From positions 1,364,001 through 1,428,000 of the forward strand of contig JAMYGW020000003.1 of assembly GCA_025617375.2 (NCBI GenBank): DNA of 64,000 nt. Direction: 5' to 3'. The notes beneath the pieces are model-generated. The model worked only from the letters and a program-made list of their open reading frames with translations, did no database searches and was not told where the DNA came from. This DNA comes from Acarospora socialis. Taxonomy: Eukaryota; Ascomycota; Lecanoromycetes; Acarosporales; Acarosporaceae. Shown here piece after piece: positions 1 through 12,622 of this stretch; within the stretch, counting starts at the first letter, position 1; each line of letters opens with the position of its first letter. Made by a program: the position numbers and the translations under genes.

Positions 1-971
1 AGACAAATCACACTGAGGGGTCGATGTTACTCCCCCTCCTGATCTCCATGTACGCCCGGCACACGACAGAGGCCAAGATCAGACGTGCGGCTGCCGACTG
101 GATGGAGAAGGACCTCCTCCTTGAAGTGACGGCTGTTCTGTTGAGGAATAAAGAGGGGAGTAAAGGGAAGGCACCGGTTCGCAAGAGCCACCGTTGTGAA
201 TATCACGTCCACAACAAGGCAAATCCACCTTGCACTCAAAAGGCGCGATAGCGGATATGGCTGTGAGAGTGTGGAAGTGTTGTCAGCAGCGGTTAGGTAG
301 GGGCCAAGGTGTTGAGTGATTGGCTTTAGCCGTGTGTCAGAGATTGTTACCTTACCTTTCCTCTGTGTGGTTTTTTCGGTGCGCTCGCTCTCTCGAGCTT
401 TGAGAGATCGAAGGGATTCGAGGGCTTGGACCTATTCTGGTTATCCGCCGCTCACATCTAAACGAGTGTACTTAGATGTAGAGTCTGCTTTGTTCAGGAA
501 TCAATGATCACAAACATTCAGATAACGAATACGGGCAACACGGGTACTTCACGAATTATGAGCTGCGTCACTATGGCTTTAGCTTTGCGGGGATGTGCAC
601 GAATAACCAGACCGCCGCTCAACGCCCCCGTCGGCTCCCATGCAATTCTTGTACATGCCCAAAATATCTACAAAGAAGAGACAATTGTAAGGCCTGAAGC
701 GGAGAAGGGCAGAAGGAAGTACAGCGCAAGCCACCAGAACGTAATGTGCATTAATGTACACGCCTTTGGTGCCTCTTTGCGCCATCTGAGGTATGACGTG
801 GAGAAAATGTTCTCCCCCTAGATCGAGCCCTTTTCGGATAGCCAAAGTCCACCTCAGGAGAGACGATCCAAAGCAAAATCGTGAGTCGTCGCCATCGTGG
901 ATTTTGGTTTTAATCACCTGCAATGAATGTCCCTTCTTAGCCCCCGTGTGTTAGAATAAGCCCGATTACCT
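1..971. other. Intergenic stretch, no gene seen
   Basis: This is the region downstream of the bZIP gene. Its short open frames on both strands lack recognisable motifs or a consistent splice structure. It probably holds the 3' UTR of the minus-strand gene followed by spacer. Confidence 0.5.
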
Positions 972-2995
972 TCACGAATACCTTCTCTGCATCCCCTGGC
1001 CGGCCATCACCTGTTGACCGTTTTGCATCGCCATGCCGTAAGGATTGGCGTGATGATTGAAGTCGCCGGCGATGCTGTTCATCGCCAAGCCACTGATTCC
1101 CTGCGCCTGTGACACAGGGCAGTCCTTGTGCGCCAACAAAAGGGTCTTGAGGTTGACGATTTCTTCGCGCAGCTGAGTGACTTGTGCACTCAAGGCATCA
1201 TTCTCGCTGCTGAATATTTCAACTTTGGCTTGAAGATTTGCGAGCCATTGTTTCTTCCTTTGTCTACATTTCAATGCAGCGACCCTTTGCGATGCGTCAG
1301 TACGTTCTCAGGATGCGACAAACACTACTGATCAGGTTGAGCATACCTATTTCTTTCTAGGAAGTTTTTCCTCTTCTCCTCGTCGGTCATCTTCTTCCCG
1401 TTCTCGTGGTATTGCTCCTCTTTCACGTTCATTTCCTCATCGGATTCCATCCCTTCCATACTCGTGTCCATCAGCATGTTGTTGTTATTGACCTTGGCTT
1501 TCTTCGCTGCTGGTCCTTTCGAGGGTGTCTCTTCGGCTTTCCGTCGCCCATTGGCCGCTTGCCCTCCCTTCCCTGTAGAACCTTTCTTTCCTTTTCCTCT
1601 TGGATTGGGCTTCACTTGCTCATTACCGCTATCGGTCATATCACCACTCATTTCGCTGATTCCGCGCGCCGAGCCAGATATGCTGCCTCCTAATGATCCA
1701 CTAGTGTTTCGGCCCGCTCGCTTCGCCAGCTTAGGTGATGTCTCATGGGACACATTGGACTGCATACCATGACCTGGGTTGGGCTGTGCGGGTATGGCAA
1801 ACTGGTTGTTCGACTGCGACCCGTCACGAGATTGAGCCAAGAGGAAAAGACCGTTGGCGGCATCATTGGCGTCATGTTGGCCAAAAGGGTCCTGTTGCGC
1901 TTGTTGCTGTTGCGGTTTGGATTCCATCTTCGCAGTTTGGGCTACCTGCTCGGGTGCTTGCGAAGCAGGAGGATGAAGCTGATGGTAATGTTCTGACTTT
2001 CTTGCGGCCGCGGCTTGAAGTGCAGTACGATGAAAGTCCAATGTGTTCGGTGTGGCACCGCCGCTGGCTAGTTGCTGGAATAGCGCTTGCGAGTGGGGAC
2101 TCGGCGCCGGGAACATAGACCCTCCACCACCAGGCGTAAGACCAGTCCGCAATGACGACTCGTTTGGTGTTGGAAACCCTCCACGCAGATGGCCGTCAAA
2201 GTAATCGCTTGAGCCCGTGGGGCCAGTCAGCATAGCAGGACTCAACGGTCCTGACCTCAATGAGTTGGACCAATTGTATCCACTAGCCGAGCTGTTACCA
2301 CCAGGGAGAAGGGACGCCGGTGAGGTCAGAGCCGCAACCGATGGTAATAAGGACTTGCCAGGGGTCTCAGACGATGGATTGCCGAAAGATTGTTCGAAAG
2401 GGTTGGGTTCGAGGGAGAAGTGGCTGCTGTTATGGAGTGACGAGAAGTAGTCCGGTGTATCTGTTGGATTCTGATGAACGGGTGCGGGTCGTGGTGGTGG
2501 AGCAAGAGGCAGGGTTGTTTCAGCATTGGACGTGACTTTCGGGTCTTTGCGATCGATTTGGTCAGGCGGTTGCTTTACGCTTGGCAGAGGATCTGAGGAC
2601 GACGAGACAGCATTAGCATGTCGAGCTCATGGAACAATGGTTTGATGAAGAGTATCGACTGTTGAGGTACCTGATCGTGGTGGTGTCTTCACAGCATCTC
2701 TGCTTGAGTGCAGGGGGCCATCCTTAATCGAAGTATCTTTGTCAACCATGAAAGTCAGCGACAACGACCCGAGATACTATACCGAGGCCGTAGTGGGAGC
2801 AATAAGCCGCCGTGCTTGCGCCGCGACGAAGAGCTGGCTAGGCCTATGCATTGATGGTGGTAGGGTACTGCCAGAGCGACGAACAAACTAACCTTCAGTC
2901 TTGACCACATTTCTCTTACTATCCATCGGCGAACTGGTCCTAGAGCCGGGGCGTGGCATGTGTGGAGAGGACCTTTGCGCAACTGCAGCGGACAT
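972..2995 (-). CDS. atfA: AtfA/Atf1-type bZIP transcription factor
   Basis: Nuclear CREB/ATF-family bZIP factor, the usual target of the HOG/Sty1-type stress MAP kinase in fungi. Four exons can be joined by hand: 2995-2893, 2736-2671, 2592-1347 and 1284-972, giving 1728 nt (575 aa) with all phases consistent. The N-terminal third carries the Atf1-specific conserved blocks, including SLEPNPFEQSFG, LRSGPLSPAML and RGGFPTPNESSLRTGLTPGG. The bZIP lies near residues 455-520. Its basic region NRVAALKCRQRKK is split by the last intron after the second arginine codon begins, and a leucine-rich coiled coil follows. The middle is Q/S/P-rich and has a basic, NLS-like lysine cluster. The start was chosen because exon 1 reads MSAAVAQRSSPH and splices in frame. 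A perfect CRE lies about 800 bp upstream. Identity is secure; the two small 5' exons are inferred. Confidence 0.93.
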
Positions 2996-5301
2996 ATTCT
3001 CTCGATGACGAAATCTGATGATGACTTTTAGAAAACCGGGGATGCGGTTGTGTCGTAATCTGCCCAATGAAGCGGCCGGAAGACGAAGGAACGGACAAAC
3101 CCTTGACGGGACCTGCCTTGTGACAGAGTGAATAAGGGAACTAACAGCCTGGATTGCACTCTATCAATCAGAGAGGAGGGGGCCGCAAAAGGTCAAGGAG
3201 GTGCGATGTGTGGCTACGTACCGATGATGTAGTAATGCTGATCGAGGCGAGGCGAGGCAAACTCTCTTCGATTTCTGTTCGTTCACTTATAAGACATGAA
3301 GGACTCGCTTCCACACGGATAAGATGATGCGTCAGCAAGCCAAGCCGACAAAGCCAAGGACCTTCAGGAACGAGTTGGGCAATCGCTCTCTTGTCTGTCC
3401 TAAGGACAATAATAATGACCGATCAGGCTTCAACTGTGGCGTTGTGGGTACGCAAAAGTACGGGTACTGAATAGAGTCGTGGACTCGTATTGCATAAGGG
3501 TAGATCTCTCAAGTACGACGCAACGAAGTGATGCGATTTTGTTACAATCTGCGGGCGTCTACCGAAGCGGTACCAAGAAGGGTTGGTGGCGAGCAGGTCG
3601 ATGCACTTGTAGTGGATTATCAACAGACAGTGCAGCAGAAGACGTCCTGAAGAATATTTCTTCAACATTGATGATCCAAGTACTTGTGCAGCAGCTGGGC
3701 CTGAAATCGATGTCCGTCGTGGAGATTCTGCTCGCTGAATAATCTATATAATCTATCTTGCTCCGCTTTCTCGATCCAAAACCCGATCCAATGACGTCAT
3801 CTCAAGCTCGTCTTCATGGGAACTCAATTGATGGCGCTTTCGGTGCGACACGAGCGGGTGCTGCCCCAGTTTGGCCTGACTTAGAAGGATAAGTGCTTTG
3901 GCACTTCAAGCCCTGTGCACCCCGAGTCGACTTGGGACGAGGAGAATATCGCATATGCCTGTCTAGACACATAAATGCGCAAGATGAGATCATCAGTTGC
4001 CTGCGTGAGATCCAGAACTTGGGGACTTTGGTTCGGTTCCATCTTTACTACTACGCCGGGTACGTCTGAGTCTCCAGTAAGGAGAACACTCGGTATGCGC
4101 GTAGTTTTCAGCATTGCTGTAGCTGCCTCGGCCTTGACCCCTGAGTTCCAGTCGATCGCGTACAATTGTCGGAGAAGAATTCATATCGTTGTCTGTCCTG
4201 GATGAGCATGAGCCGGCGACTTGTCGCTTATGCTAAGACTCGGTAAGTATCGGAGGTGACTCTCTGCTTTGTTAATGTTCTTCTGTGCATCTTTCGAGAT
4301 ATTCCTCCCGAGTTGCATTGGTAGGGCCGCATATGCATGGCTTTTCCTATCTTTATTCAAACTCCTGCTCTGAGAGTATTGCAATTTCGACAGGATCCGG
4401 CCTGCTTCTTTCTGTATCACTCAGGGTATCTCAAGAGCACCGAGTTTGATGAGTACTTCTCCACCGCTCTTAAACCAAAGACCGTCATGTCAACCTGTTG
4501 AACTTTAGGGGGCTCTCTCGAGTCCGCCCAAAGGCCGGGCTTTGGAATCTTGATCTGGAGACAGAAAGCGATCTTTTAGCTGCAAGAAGCATATCCGCAA
4601 CCGCCTGAAGTCAAGTCGTAGGCGCCAGTACGGTAGCCTACCAGTGGTGGCCCTGCTACTTCAAGATCATGCGCAAGGCGTCCCATATCTAGAGGATACT
4701 GCTAATCCTGTCTATGCATTTTCATCCATTGAGATGACCATGGCAGAGCTCTCTGTTTGTCCCCTTAACAGATGACAAGGCTTGGCGTCATGCGCCGATG
4801 TAAGATCCTGGTATGGATGTTTTCGGTGTTTTGGAATTGGACCCCTGCTTCGTGTTGGTCTCGGAAAGCTCGAGTGAAGAATGACCTACTATAGCTCTTT
4901 GCTCGAGGCGAGTTCAGCGTATACGCAAGGCTGAGGCAGGAGAATGGATTCTGGTACTGGACCTTAGGGTTGGTCTTCTCTGATCCAATCATATCGGACA
5001 AGTCTATAACTGTTGCAAAATGTTACCGACAGTCATCGTAATTGTTCATCTCCTGCTCTGTCTCTTTACTGTCTGCTGCCTGGGCTGAATGATGTCTCTG
5101 GATTTTGGTTTACCGATTTCTGTTTTTCGATCACTAGTATATACCTAAGATGTCTGATCGGATTAGCTGAAAGAGACTGAAAATGCATTGGCTACACATG
5201 GCGACCGACGTTCTTCAATACATCTATAACAAGGCGCATTGGGCAGTTCGGAGCAGGGAAACTTTTGCCGATCTCGATTAGGAAGATCTTAAGGCTATGT
5301 T
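2996..5301. other. Upstream region of atfA, no gene supported
   Basis: A long spacer upstream of the minus-strand bZIP gene. The only clear signal is the CRE palindrome at 3792-3799. Open frames are short, often lack an ATG, and match nothing I recognise. Confidence 0.45.
3792..3799. promoter_or_regulatory. Perfect CRE palindrome TGACGTCA
   Basis: The octamer TGACGTCA is the consensus binding site of ATF/CREB bZIP dimers. It lies about 800 bp upstream of the atfA start codon, in the right place for autoregulation. One chance match to a given octamer is expected roughly once per 65 kb of sequence, so position rather than rarity is the argument. Confidence 0.4.
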
Positions 5302-5475
5302 TCGGAGGAGCTTCGGAGCAATTATTACGACTTTGACGATATTCACGAGAATCCGTTCATTGGTCAGTTAAGACGAAGGTTCTTTTACCAACCTTATTTC
5401 TGCAGATCGGAAGATCTCGGAACTGTCTCTACGATGTTCAACGACATATCTGAAAACCCACTTGTCGGACATTTG
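5302..5475 (+). other. Possible relic of a repeat protein (two copies of a 35-residue unit)
   Basis: One open stretch encodes two aligned copies of a unit starting SEEL/SEDL and containing F(D/N)DI(H/S)ENP(F/L)(I/V)G(Q/H)L. Copy 1 starts at 5302 and copy 2 at 5407, exactly 105 nt apart in the same frame; copy 2 ends at a TGA. Upstream of 5302 the reading breaks down. I do not recognise the family. It may be a fragment of a decayed gene or a mobile-element protein. Confidence 0.3.
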
Positions 5476-7099
5476 TGAACAAAGCGTCACTCAGCAGCGT
5501 CCTCTTCAAGCACTGCCTTTTAGGAGCATCGAAACATCTTGCAACAGCTGCTTGAAACCCGGGTGCGTTTAGAAGGTCTTGGCAATGGACGACGTTCGAT
5601 GATAGTCCGTTAAACTCGCTGATCGGCGGAACTTTAGGGCTTCTCTAAAAGTCGTCAGTTGATCATCACCAGATGTCACAACTTCATATGACAAATAACC
5701 CAAGTCTGAACCTTTCTTCATCAAGCATAGTGCAACGCTCAGCTGCTCGACACAGGTAAAAGTCACCCGCAAAGCTTCTTTCTTCTTGCATCGGATAGCG
5801 CCAATTTGCATCAGGCGCGTGATATTGACGCTTGCACGGGTCGAAGTTCTCAACATGTTCCTTGAATAATGCTCTGCCGTCCTCCTTAGATTGTGCATTG
5901 ACGAGTCCAAAGTCAGCTTGTTACAGTTTGCACACCCCATACATACAATGCTGGCAACTCCAACTGTACTAACCTTGACATTGGACGCAAGCTGTTCCCA
6001 GCCTTGTGATTAACATCCGTTGACGCTCTGTCACGACGTGTACACGTACATTACCGCCTCTCAATAAGAACTTCCCTACAAACATTGTGACCTGCGTCAA
6101 AGGCGACTGTCACGACCAACTGGACTCCAATTTCTCGCCACGCAACTCCAACTCGCTGGTCATCTGGCCGGGACACCCTTCTCCTGCACAGCCATCAAAA
6201 ACGTCAGAGTGTCGAAATGGCTGAATATGGCCGCGCAGACTTGGACACAGTCGAAGAGTAGATAGAGTGTCAAGCATAGGTATGTCTGCATAACCAGAGA
6301 GCTGTCAGATAAATTCTCAGTTGTCCTCCTAGACCGCACTTGTGGGCATTCTCTCTAACGTGAAGGTCTCAAGATATGTAGAGATTTATGAGTGGGCATA
6401 CTGCTCTGAGAGCCACAACGTTCGTCTTCAATGGTGCAATGATTTCCAGACTTCGAGCTCGTCCATTCTTTCCTCTGTTGAAGCTCGTCTGTAGCTTCTA
6501 CAGACGAATGAAGACTTTATTAGGAATCGTCGTCTAGGTATCTTTATATCCGTCATAGGTTATATACTGTTGTGACCTGAGATGTCGGGTTGACCAAAGC
6601 AGAATGGAGGGAAACAGAGAGACCCAGGAGAACTGGTCTCCGCTGGCAAATGCCGTCGAAGGAGAGGCTGGAGTAGGACACTGGAGGCTGATTCAGGCTA
6701 AGTACAAGTTCCAAGGCAAACAAGGAGTATTAACCTCAGCGGTAGCTCAAAACGCCAGGGCGCAGATTGCGAGCATCGCTCGAAGTTCTCCTTACCGTGT
6801 ACGACAACTCCCATTGGCTGTTCTTCGCACAAGGAGGCTCAGATCGAGAGAATGAGCACGAGGACCACAACGAGGGCGTCCCAGCGTTGGTTGTGTCGGA
6901 AGAACATAGCATAGAAATTCTCTACCAATATCGAAGGCCCTCGCAGTCAATCCCAGAGCAAACACTTACGCCCAGATCACGATGGCGGCTCTTGATCCTC
7001 CCATACATCTACCAAGTCTAGAGCCAGGACCGAATTCTTATCTATTACTAAGAGGGCTGTTCGGACCCACCTTCGGAGCCAACCACTATCTCGGTAAAC
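5476..7099. other. Intergenic stretch, no gene supported
   Basis: A minus-strand ATG frame of 123 codons (5940-5569) is the longest open frame. It shows no known motif, no signal peptide and no splice extension, so I do not call it a gene. Confidence 0.4.
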
Positions 7100-7990
7100 C
7101 CACAACTTCGTGAGGCTTCGACTCTGTGTTCCGGAACAAAGGCAGTTCTGCAAACGACGGGTAGCCTTACAATCCCAGCGGCACCTCACGCTGATCCTTC
7201 AGACGAGGCCACCGAACCGGTGTGCTTGGCCCGAAACACGGGCACACTCCTCTGGTCGAAACAGGCCACAAGATCCTCACAGCTCTATACACGTATGCCT
7301 AAAGACCTCGCCTAGCGCGGCCGGAACGGCATGCGAACATATACCTCAAGCTAGGCGTACGCCACGAGAGCTCGTACTCATACAGACAGACGCCCAAACA
7401 AACCGCGCTACACAACCGACGTAGGGCAAACAACCAATTGCTGATACCCAACGAGCCATGAGCCTTGAGCCTCACGCCGGTACGCACAAACGCCGAAGAA
7501 ACACCAAAAATAACCGGACAGGATGGGCAACATAAACCTGGACCTTGGTCCACGCCACAAGAGCATCACCCCCACGCAGAAAAGAAATGCCGGAGAAACC
7601 GCTACTACAACGGGATTAGGGCACACGAAACCCACCCAACCCGAATCGACGCCAAAAGAGCCTCCAACCACACAGACAGGCACCAGAAGTGCCCCGCTAC
7701 CACAAGGAGAACAGAACATGCAGCAAGTGTGCTCAACGCAACCGTCAAGCCTCACCGGCCCACGGACCGATACGAACACCGAGCCAGAAAGAAAACGCCG
7801 AACGGCACCCCACGGGCCACAGTCCATATAGAACAGACCGAACCAGGCAACGAAACAAACAAACATATCCCTCAGCTCACCTCAGCTGACATGGTCAAAG
7901 CTCTAGCTGCACACCGCAATGTAGAAAGTAAGCGCGGAAAAACTCGGAGATATGCCATGTCGTACATATACGATGAGACTGAATGAGAAC
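7100..7990. other. Strand-asymmetric (A+C-rich top strand) block
   Basis: The plus strand here is visibly rich in A and C and poor in T, unlike the flanks. Overlapping long frames result on both strands: plus 7465-7986 (rich in H, R, T, P) and minus 7866-7408 (rich in V, G, F, C, W). The translations look like products of base composition rather than a protein family. A decayed retroelement is possible, but no reverse transcriptase, integrase or LTR was seen. Confidence 0.35.
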
Positions 7991-8683
7991 GGCCGGTTCG
8001 AACGGTGGCTTGCCAGGCGCGAGATAGGAGAGCAAAGGAAATTCACGCTTTGAGAAATTTTCTTCGGTGGCTTGTGGCGATATTTGGTCGTGGCGTGATT
8101 GCGGTTTGTTTTCTTTTGCTGCTGTAGGCTGTTGTCCGATTGTAATCTTAAGGTAGTAGTACCTGTTGTGGTTTGCCTTGCAAGGTACAAAGTACGAGTC
8201 GTCGGGGTGTCGGAGAGAGGAAGGGCCGTGGTGGTCACGTGCCCGGACGTCATGCTCTACATCGTGACCTAAGGTAGGGTTCAGTGTTGACCTACAGGGT
8301 GTGTTCAGGACTACGAGACCAGGGTCTGACTCCGAAAAAGTGGCATTGTCTGAAAGTTACTGAATTATATTGATACTAAATCTAATCGACCAGGATGAGG
8401 AGCTGCGTTTCCGCATCTAAGAGAAATATACCATCCATCCCCCGACGGCACAGAGGCCTAGAAGCTGCCCAATTCCCCGTCCTGTCTGAATCATCTTGAG
8501 TGCCACTCAAGGTAATGGATACCCAAAGCCAAGACATGTCACTGAGCCACCCAAATAACCGCACTGCCCTTCCTTCGGGCCCCATCACCACGACCGTCTC
8601 TCGCCCCTCCGCTTCCTCTTGCCCTTCCTTCCCTTGAGTAGAAAGGCCACGAGACCAATCCAGACCTCCCTTAGCCCACAGCT
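7991..8683. other. Spacer, probably including the 3' UTR of the next gene
   Basis: No coding signal was found. A CCTAAGGTAG palindromic motif sits at 8268-8277. The part next to 8684 should be the 3' UTR of the minus-strand small gene. Confidence 0.4.
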
Positions 8684-9286
8684 TCACCGACTTCTCCTAG
8701 ACCCTTCCGATGGCGACCAGCGTCTCCGCTCTCGCTGCGTGACGGGCACGGGCCGGTTTATGTACGACTGCTCGGCGTCGTTGCTGCTGCTGGTACTACC
8801 GTAGCTAGCGCTCATACTCATGCGCTGAGCCGCTTGTTCTTCGTATTGACGAGAGAGATTTTGAAGATCTTCGATTTGGTTCTGTGTTAGGGGATTTGTT
8901 AGTTTTGGGTTTCGGATGGATGGTGGGAGTTAAAAGGCGCGGATAGATTGAACAGAGCGTGTTTTTTTTTGAAATTGGGTGGGGGTTGTAAAGAAAGCAT
9001 ACCTTGGTCAATGGTTGGCCGGGTGCCGTGACCAGGTATCCTTCACGGCCCTGGAGGTAGTGAGCGGATGCCGAGTGGTTGATTTGTCGGATTCCCTTCC
9101 CAGGAGGACAGAGTATGTGGAGGGAGAGAGCGGGTCGTGGGGAGTGGGAGGGGAGCAAATAGTGCGTACCTGGTACGAGTACGGCCGGACGGAAGCGTAG
9201 GGGCCCAGGTAGAACTGGATGTGGCTGAACATGACTTGCCGGGAGATGCCAAAGCCGGGGACGAAGTACTCTTGCTGCGACGACAT
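8684..9286 (-). CDS. Small conserved fungal protein of unknown function (120 aa)
   Basis: Three exons join cleanly: 9286-9170 (39 codons), 9050-9003 (16 codons) and 8881-8684, giving 120 residues with phase-0 introns. The protein starts MSSQQEYFVPGFGISRQVM, continues through a short conserved GREGYLVTAPGQPLT segment, then a helical stretch NQIEDLQNLSRQYEEQAAQR, and ends in a Ser/Arg-rich basic tail. This layout (PG-GISRQV.., a GREGYLVT core, then a short coiled coil) matches what I remember of small uncharacterised Pezizomycotina proteins. No enzyme motif, signal peptide or membrane segment is visible. The joins are supported because conserved sequence continues across both introns. Function is unknown. 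Confidence 0.72.
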
Positions 9287-11478
9287 GACCGCTCTTCTCG
9301 ACGTATGCTAAATTTGAACGTTTGGGTGTTTTTGCTTTTGGGAATAGGAGGAGAAGCAAGAGTCTCGATTGAGTCGAAGATAGTGTGGGATTCAGACGAC
9401 TGCGGAAAGCTAGAGGAGGATGCCCGTGCTGCAGCTCAGCTCAATGGGTTTGGGATGCTCGTAGATCTGAGTGAGGTGTGTGGGATGTGGGTGCGGGAGA
9501 TTGGGATTCTGCCACCGTGCCTGCGGGCAAGAATGTATGGGATCTCGCAATGATGCCAGTGCTGCTGCCGCATAATCTGTCGAGGGGAGGGATTCTCCTC
9601 TCTTGTTATTTCCATTTCGTCTTTATAACTAAAGTTCCATGATGCGTGGTCAATGAGCTGCGTCTGCCCCTGGTCTATTGGCGACAGCCCTGGTTGTGGT
9701 TAGAGAAGAATGCGGGTGTGCCTTGTGTCGTGTACTGGCTGGTCGCCTTATTTCTCGCCTCACTTTCTGTCTTGCATGCTTGCTCTCCGCCCCCACCCGG
9801 AGGAACATGGGCGCCCGAATCTCTGAGTGGTCACTGTTTGCAGAAATGGATTCCTAGCTATTTGCACAGTACATGCGTCTATCCCCATATCATACTCCAT
9901 CGGAGTTCGAAAAGGTTGAACATAGCGGGCCGAGATACCACTGAATGGCTTGAAGCGAATAATGCTCGTACCTGGACTCCGTCACCAGACATCTGGCCAG
10001 TTCGGCTTTCACTGGTTGCCTGAATAGCTAGCTGCATCTCTTAGCCGTTGGAGATGAACAACAAACTGAGACGGTCAAGCTGTACTCGAGTAGCTTAAAG
10101 ATCGATGCCTACCGTGTAGGTACCAACCACCTTAGTTAATAGGGCTGTAACCGCACTAGCGACGGACCAAAAGAACATATAATGATTGACGATCCCTTCT
10201 TTCTTCTCTCGCCACCGCGAGCACCTGATGAGCTGATCTACAGGTGATCCCGTCATGAGTACTAACATGATAGTACATCTACCTATCAGACTTAGAACAC
10301 GAACATCAAATGTTCTTGCGCGGACTCCAAAATCCCTTTACGTCTAGGCAGGTCTTTCCGGCGGCATTACGCGGGTTACCGGCAGCTCCTAACAGTTACC
10401 ACGATCATGTACAAGGCTATATCGTGCAGCTCAATATCTGCCCAAGGGGTCACTGTTAGCTTCGGCAATCGATCATGTTGACCCGAGGACCTGAAATGAG
10501 GCGGACACTTGGCAAGACGGCCGGCTATCTTCGGAATGTGTTACAGTCTCCAGCTCCCTTCGGCCATGGTGTGGAACGGGTGGAGCTGTACCTCAGCGTC
10601 ATCTTGCGTCAGAGATGTCCCCCTATTCTCAAAACCGATGTTGAGTGCAGATCCGTACATCTTTGACGCAGTCTCCAGGTGTACTTGAGTCAACTTTTCC
10701 CCTAGAAGACGTTGAGCCAGTATTACCTATACGAAGAAGATCGTCAATCAAGGGAAATTGGGGCGCAAGCGAAGTTTGGAGTCCGGCAACAGAGACACGA
10801 AATGGAGTGAGCAAGTGAAGCCTCGAACTTTCCTAGCCATACAAACATGTCATGCCTGGGACGACGAGTCAGCACTTATCCGTTCGTGTACAACTCCGAA
10901 ATGTAAAGGAGCAGTGGTAGGGCGGCCATGATTCACCACTGCGCAGCTGGTGACTAATTTCTCAGGGGTCAAGGACGTGATCGCAAAATCAGTTCCATTC
11001 TAGTGTGGGCTGGCAAGACACAGGAGATCGTACGACCCGTCTCTGGGTAACCTGACACCGTGCGAACTGTTGGAGTGGCTGAACCCCTGCTCAAGGCTAG
11101 TAATTCTAATATGTTGCTATGATTGCCTTGCTGGTTGTTCTTCAGGGCAAGTGTATGACGATTCCATGCTCAGAAGCCTCAAGAACCTCAACGTGTGTAT
11201 TGGCAGGGCCACATCCGTTGACCTAGCTCAGCTGACGCGTAAGGTCCGGACTTCTGGAGTTCCTATAGTGCTGAGGAAACTGGCAGGATGATCATGAGCG
11301 AGGCTTGATTGAACAGCCAAGCACTGCGCATGAGGACCCGACATTGGTCTCGGGTGTCAGCTGCACTTTCCAGATCAGGGGGTATCAGCAGACCAATTCA
11401 ACGCAGACTAGGCAAACAATCTATTCATTATCATGAAATCTTCTAACGTCAGGCTACAGCCCTAGAGGCTTGCCCTGC
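9287..11478. other. Intergenic stretch, no gene supported
   Basis: Open frames are short or start at non-ATG codons. The longest plus frame (9646-10023) has one hydrophobic stretch but no family resemblance. I see no RNA gene or repeat here. Confidence 0.4.
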
Positions 11479-12622
11479 TTACGCCTGTGGCACATATGGA
11501 TGCACAAGCATTTCGCTGAACCTAAGCAAAGTGGACCGTCAGCCTCCAAAACACATTCATACTCCAGAAGTTGCCGAACTTACTTCTCCAACTTCTCCTT
11601 CCCCCTGACCTCTTCCACCAGCAACGGCATCTTCACTACATTGAACTCATCATACAACTCCTCTATCTGCTCCAGATACTTCTTCTGCATCTTCCGTCTA
11701 GCATTACATTGCTCACAAGGATTGTCCTTCTTTGGGAAGATTAGCTGGTTCACCACAATACAATGCGTGTCGATCTGGTACGACGACAGCTCCTGAATCA
11801 TGCGCTCGGTTTCGTAAAGGGACAGGAACTCCGGGATACACACGCATACGAACGTCGTCATATCTGCGTCTTTGAACTGCGTGTTCACCTCACCGATAGT
11901 TTCACGCAACGATTCCATCTTTTGCAGGACTTCGTCTAGGTTCCCCATTCCTGGCGGAAGGCCTCCCCTGGCGCCGATGACGGAATTGAGCATGGGTCCG
12001 AACTGGTTGGACAGCTGGGAGAGTTTGGCGAGAGCCTTCTCGAGCACAGTGGGAAACTGTAGGAAGCGGAGAGTGTGGCCTGTCGGGGCGGTGTCGAAGA
12101 TGATGGTTTCGTATGAGAGTGACTTCACTTGCTTCAAAACCTCGGCAAAGGACATTGCTTCATCCACGCCAGGAATCTTAAACCTCGTCAGCATCCACAC
12201 CTACTGCACGGGGTGAAGGCATGATCTACGCTGAATGCCAAGTCCTGCATCATGTTACCCATCCCTCCCATCCCAGCCATAGCCTCCTCGACACCATCAC
12301 CACCCGCGTTGAGTAGGTCCTGAATACTCCCATTGGGGTCGATCTCCATGGCGCTCAGATTAGTAAAGCCATCAATGAGTCGTGCCTCTTTACCAAATTT
12401 CTGATTGAAAGCATCACTGAGGTTGTGCGCCGGATCCGTAGAAATGAGGAGGACTGATCTCCGGACCTTCGCCAGCTGGATCGCCAGAGAGCAAGAAGTG
12501 GTCGTCTTGCCCACGCCGCCCTTGCCGCCGACGAATATCCAACGTAGACTCTTCTGGTCGAGGATGTTTTGCAGGGAGGGCTCAAGCTCCTCTTCGTCTG
12601 TGTTGACGAGTGCTGTAGACAT
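11479..12622 (-). CDS. GET3: GET3/ArsA-type ATPase for tail-anchored protein targeting
   Basis: Cytosolic homodimeric ATPase that carries tail-anchored membrane proteins to the ER receptor Get1/Get2. Three exons: 12622-12230, 12176-11584 and 11521-11479, giving 1029 nt (342 aa), the normal length for the family. Visible signatures are the deviant P-loop [10 protein letters not shown] near residue 31, the [12 protein letters not shown] switch I region, the [13 protein letters not shown] switch II region, and the zinc-binding CEQC pair that holds the dimer together. The last intron carries a GCTGAC branch site, and the final exon supplies the conserved tail ending in HPYVPQA. An in-frame start 72 nt upstream is not used, because family proteins begin at or near MSTALVN. 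Confidence 0.95.

Noticed and set aside
4595-4625. Short palindromic sequences in spacers
   Set aside because: Inverted repeats under 8 bp per arm are expected by chance in 64 kb. Only the 11-bp stem at 23231 and the 33-bp arms at 50674 were kept.
5569-5940. Minus-strand ATG frame of 123 codons
   Set aside because: Has a true ATG but no recognisable domain, no signal peptide and no supporting neighbours. Kept only as a note in the spacer entry.
7408-7866. Minus-strand 152-codon hydrophobic frame
   Set aside because: It is the mirror image of an A+C-biased strand. The apparent membrane protein is explained by base skew.
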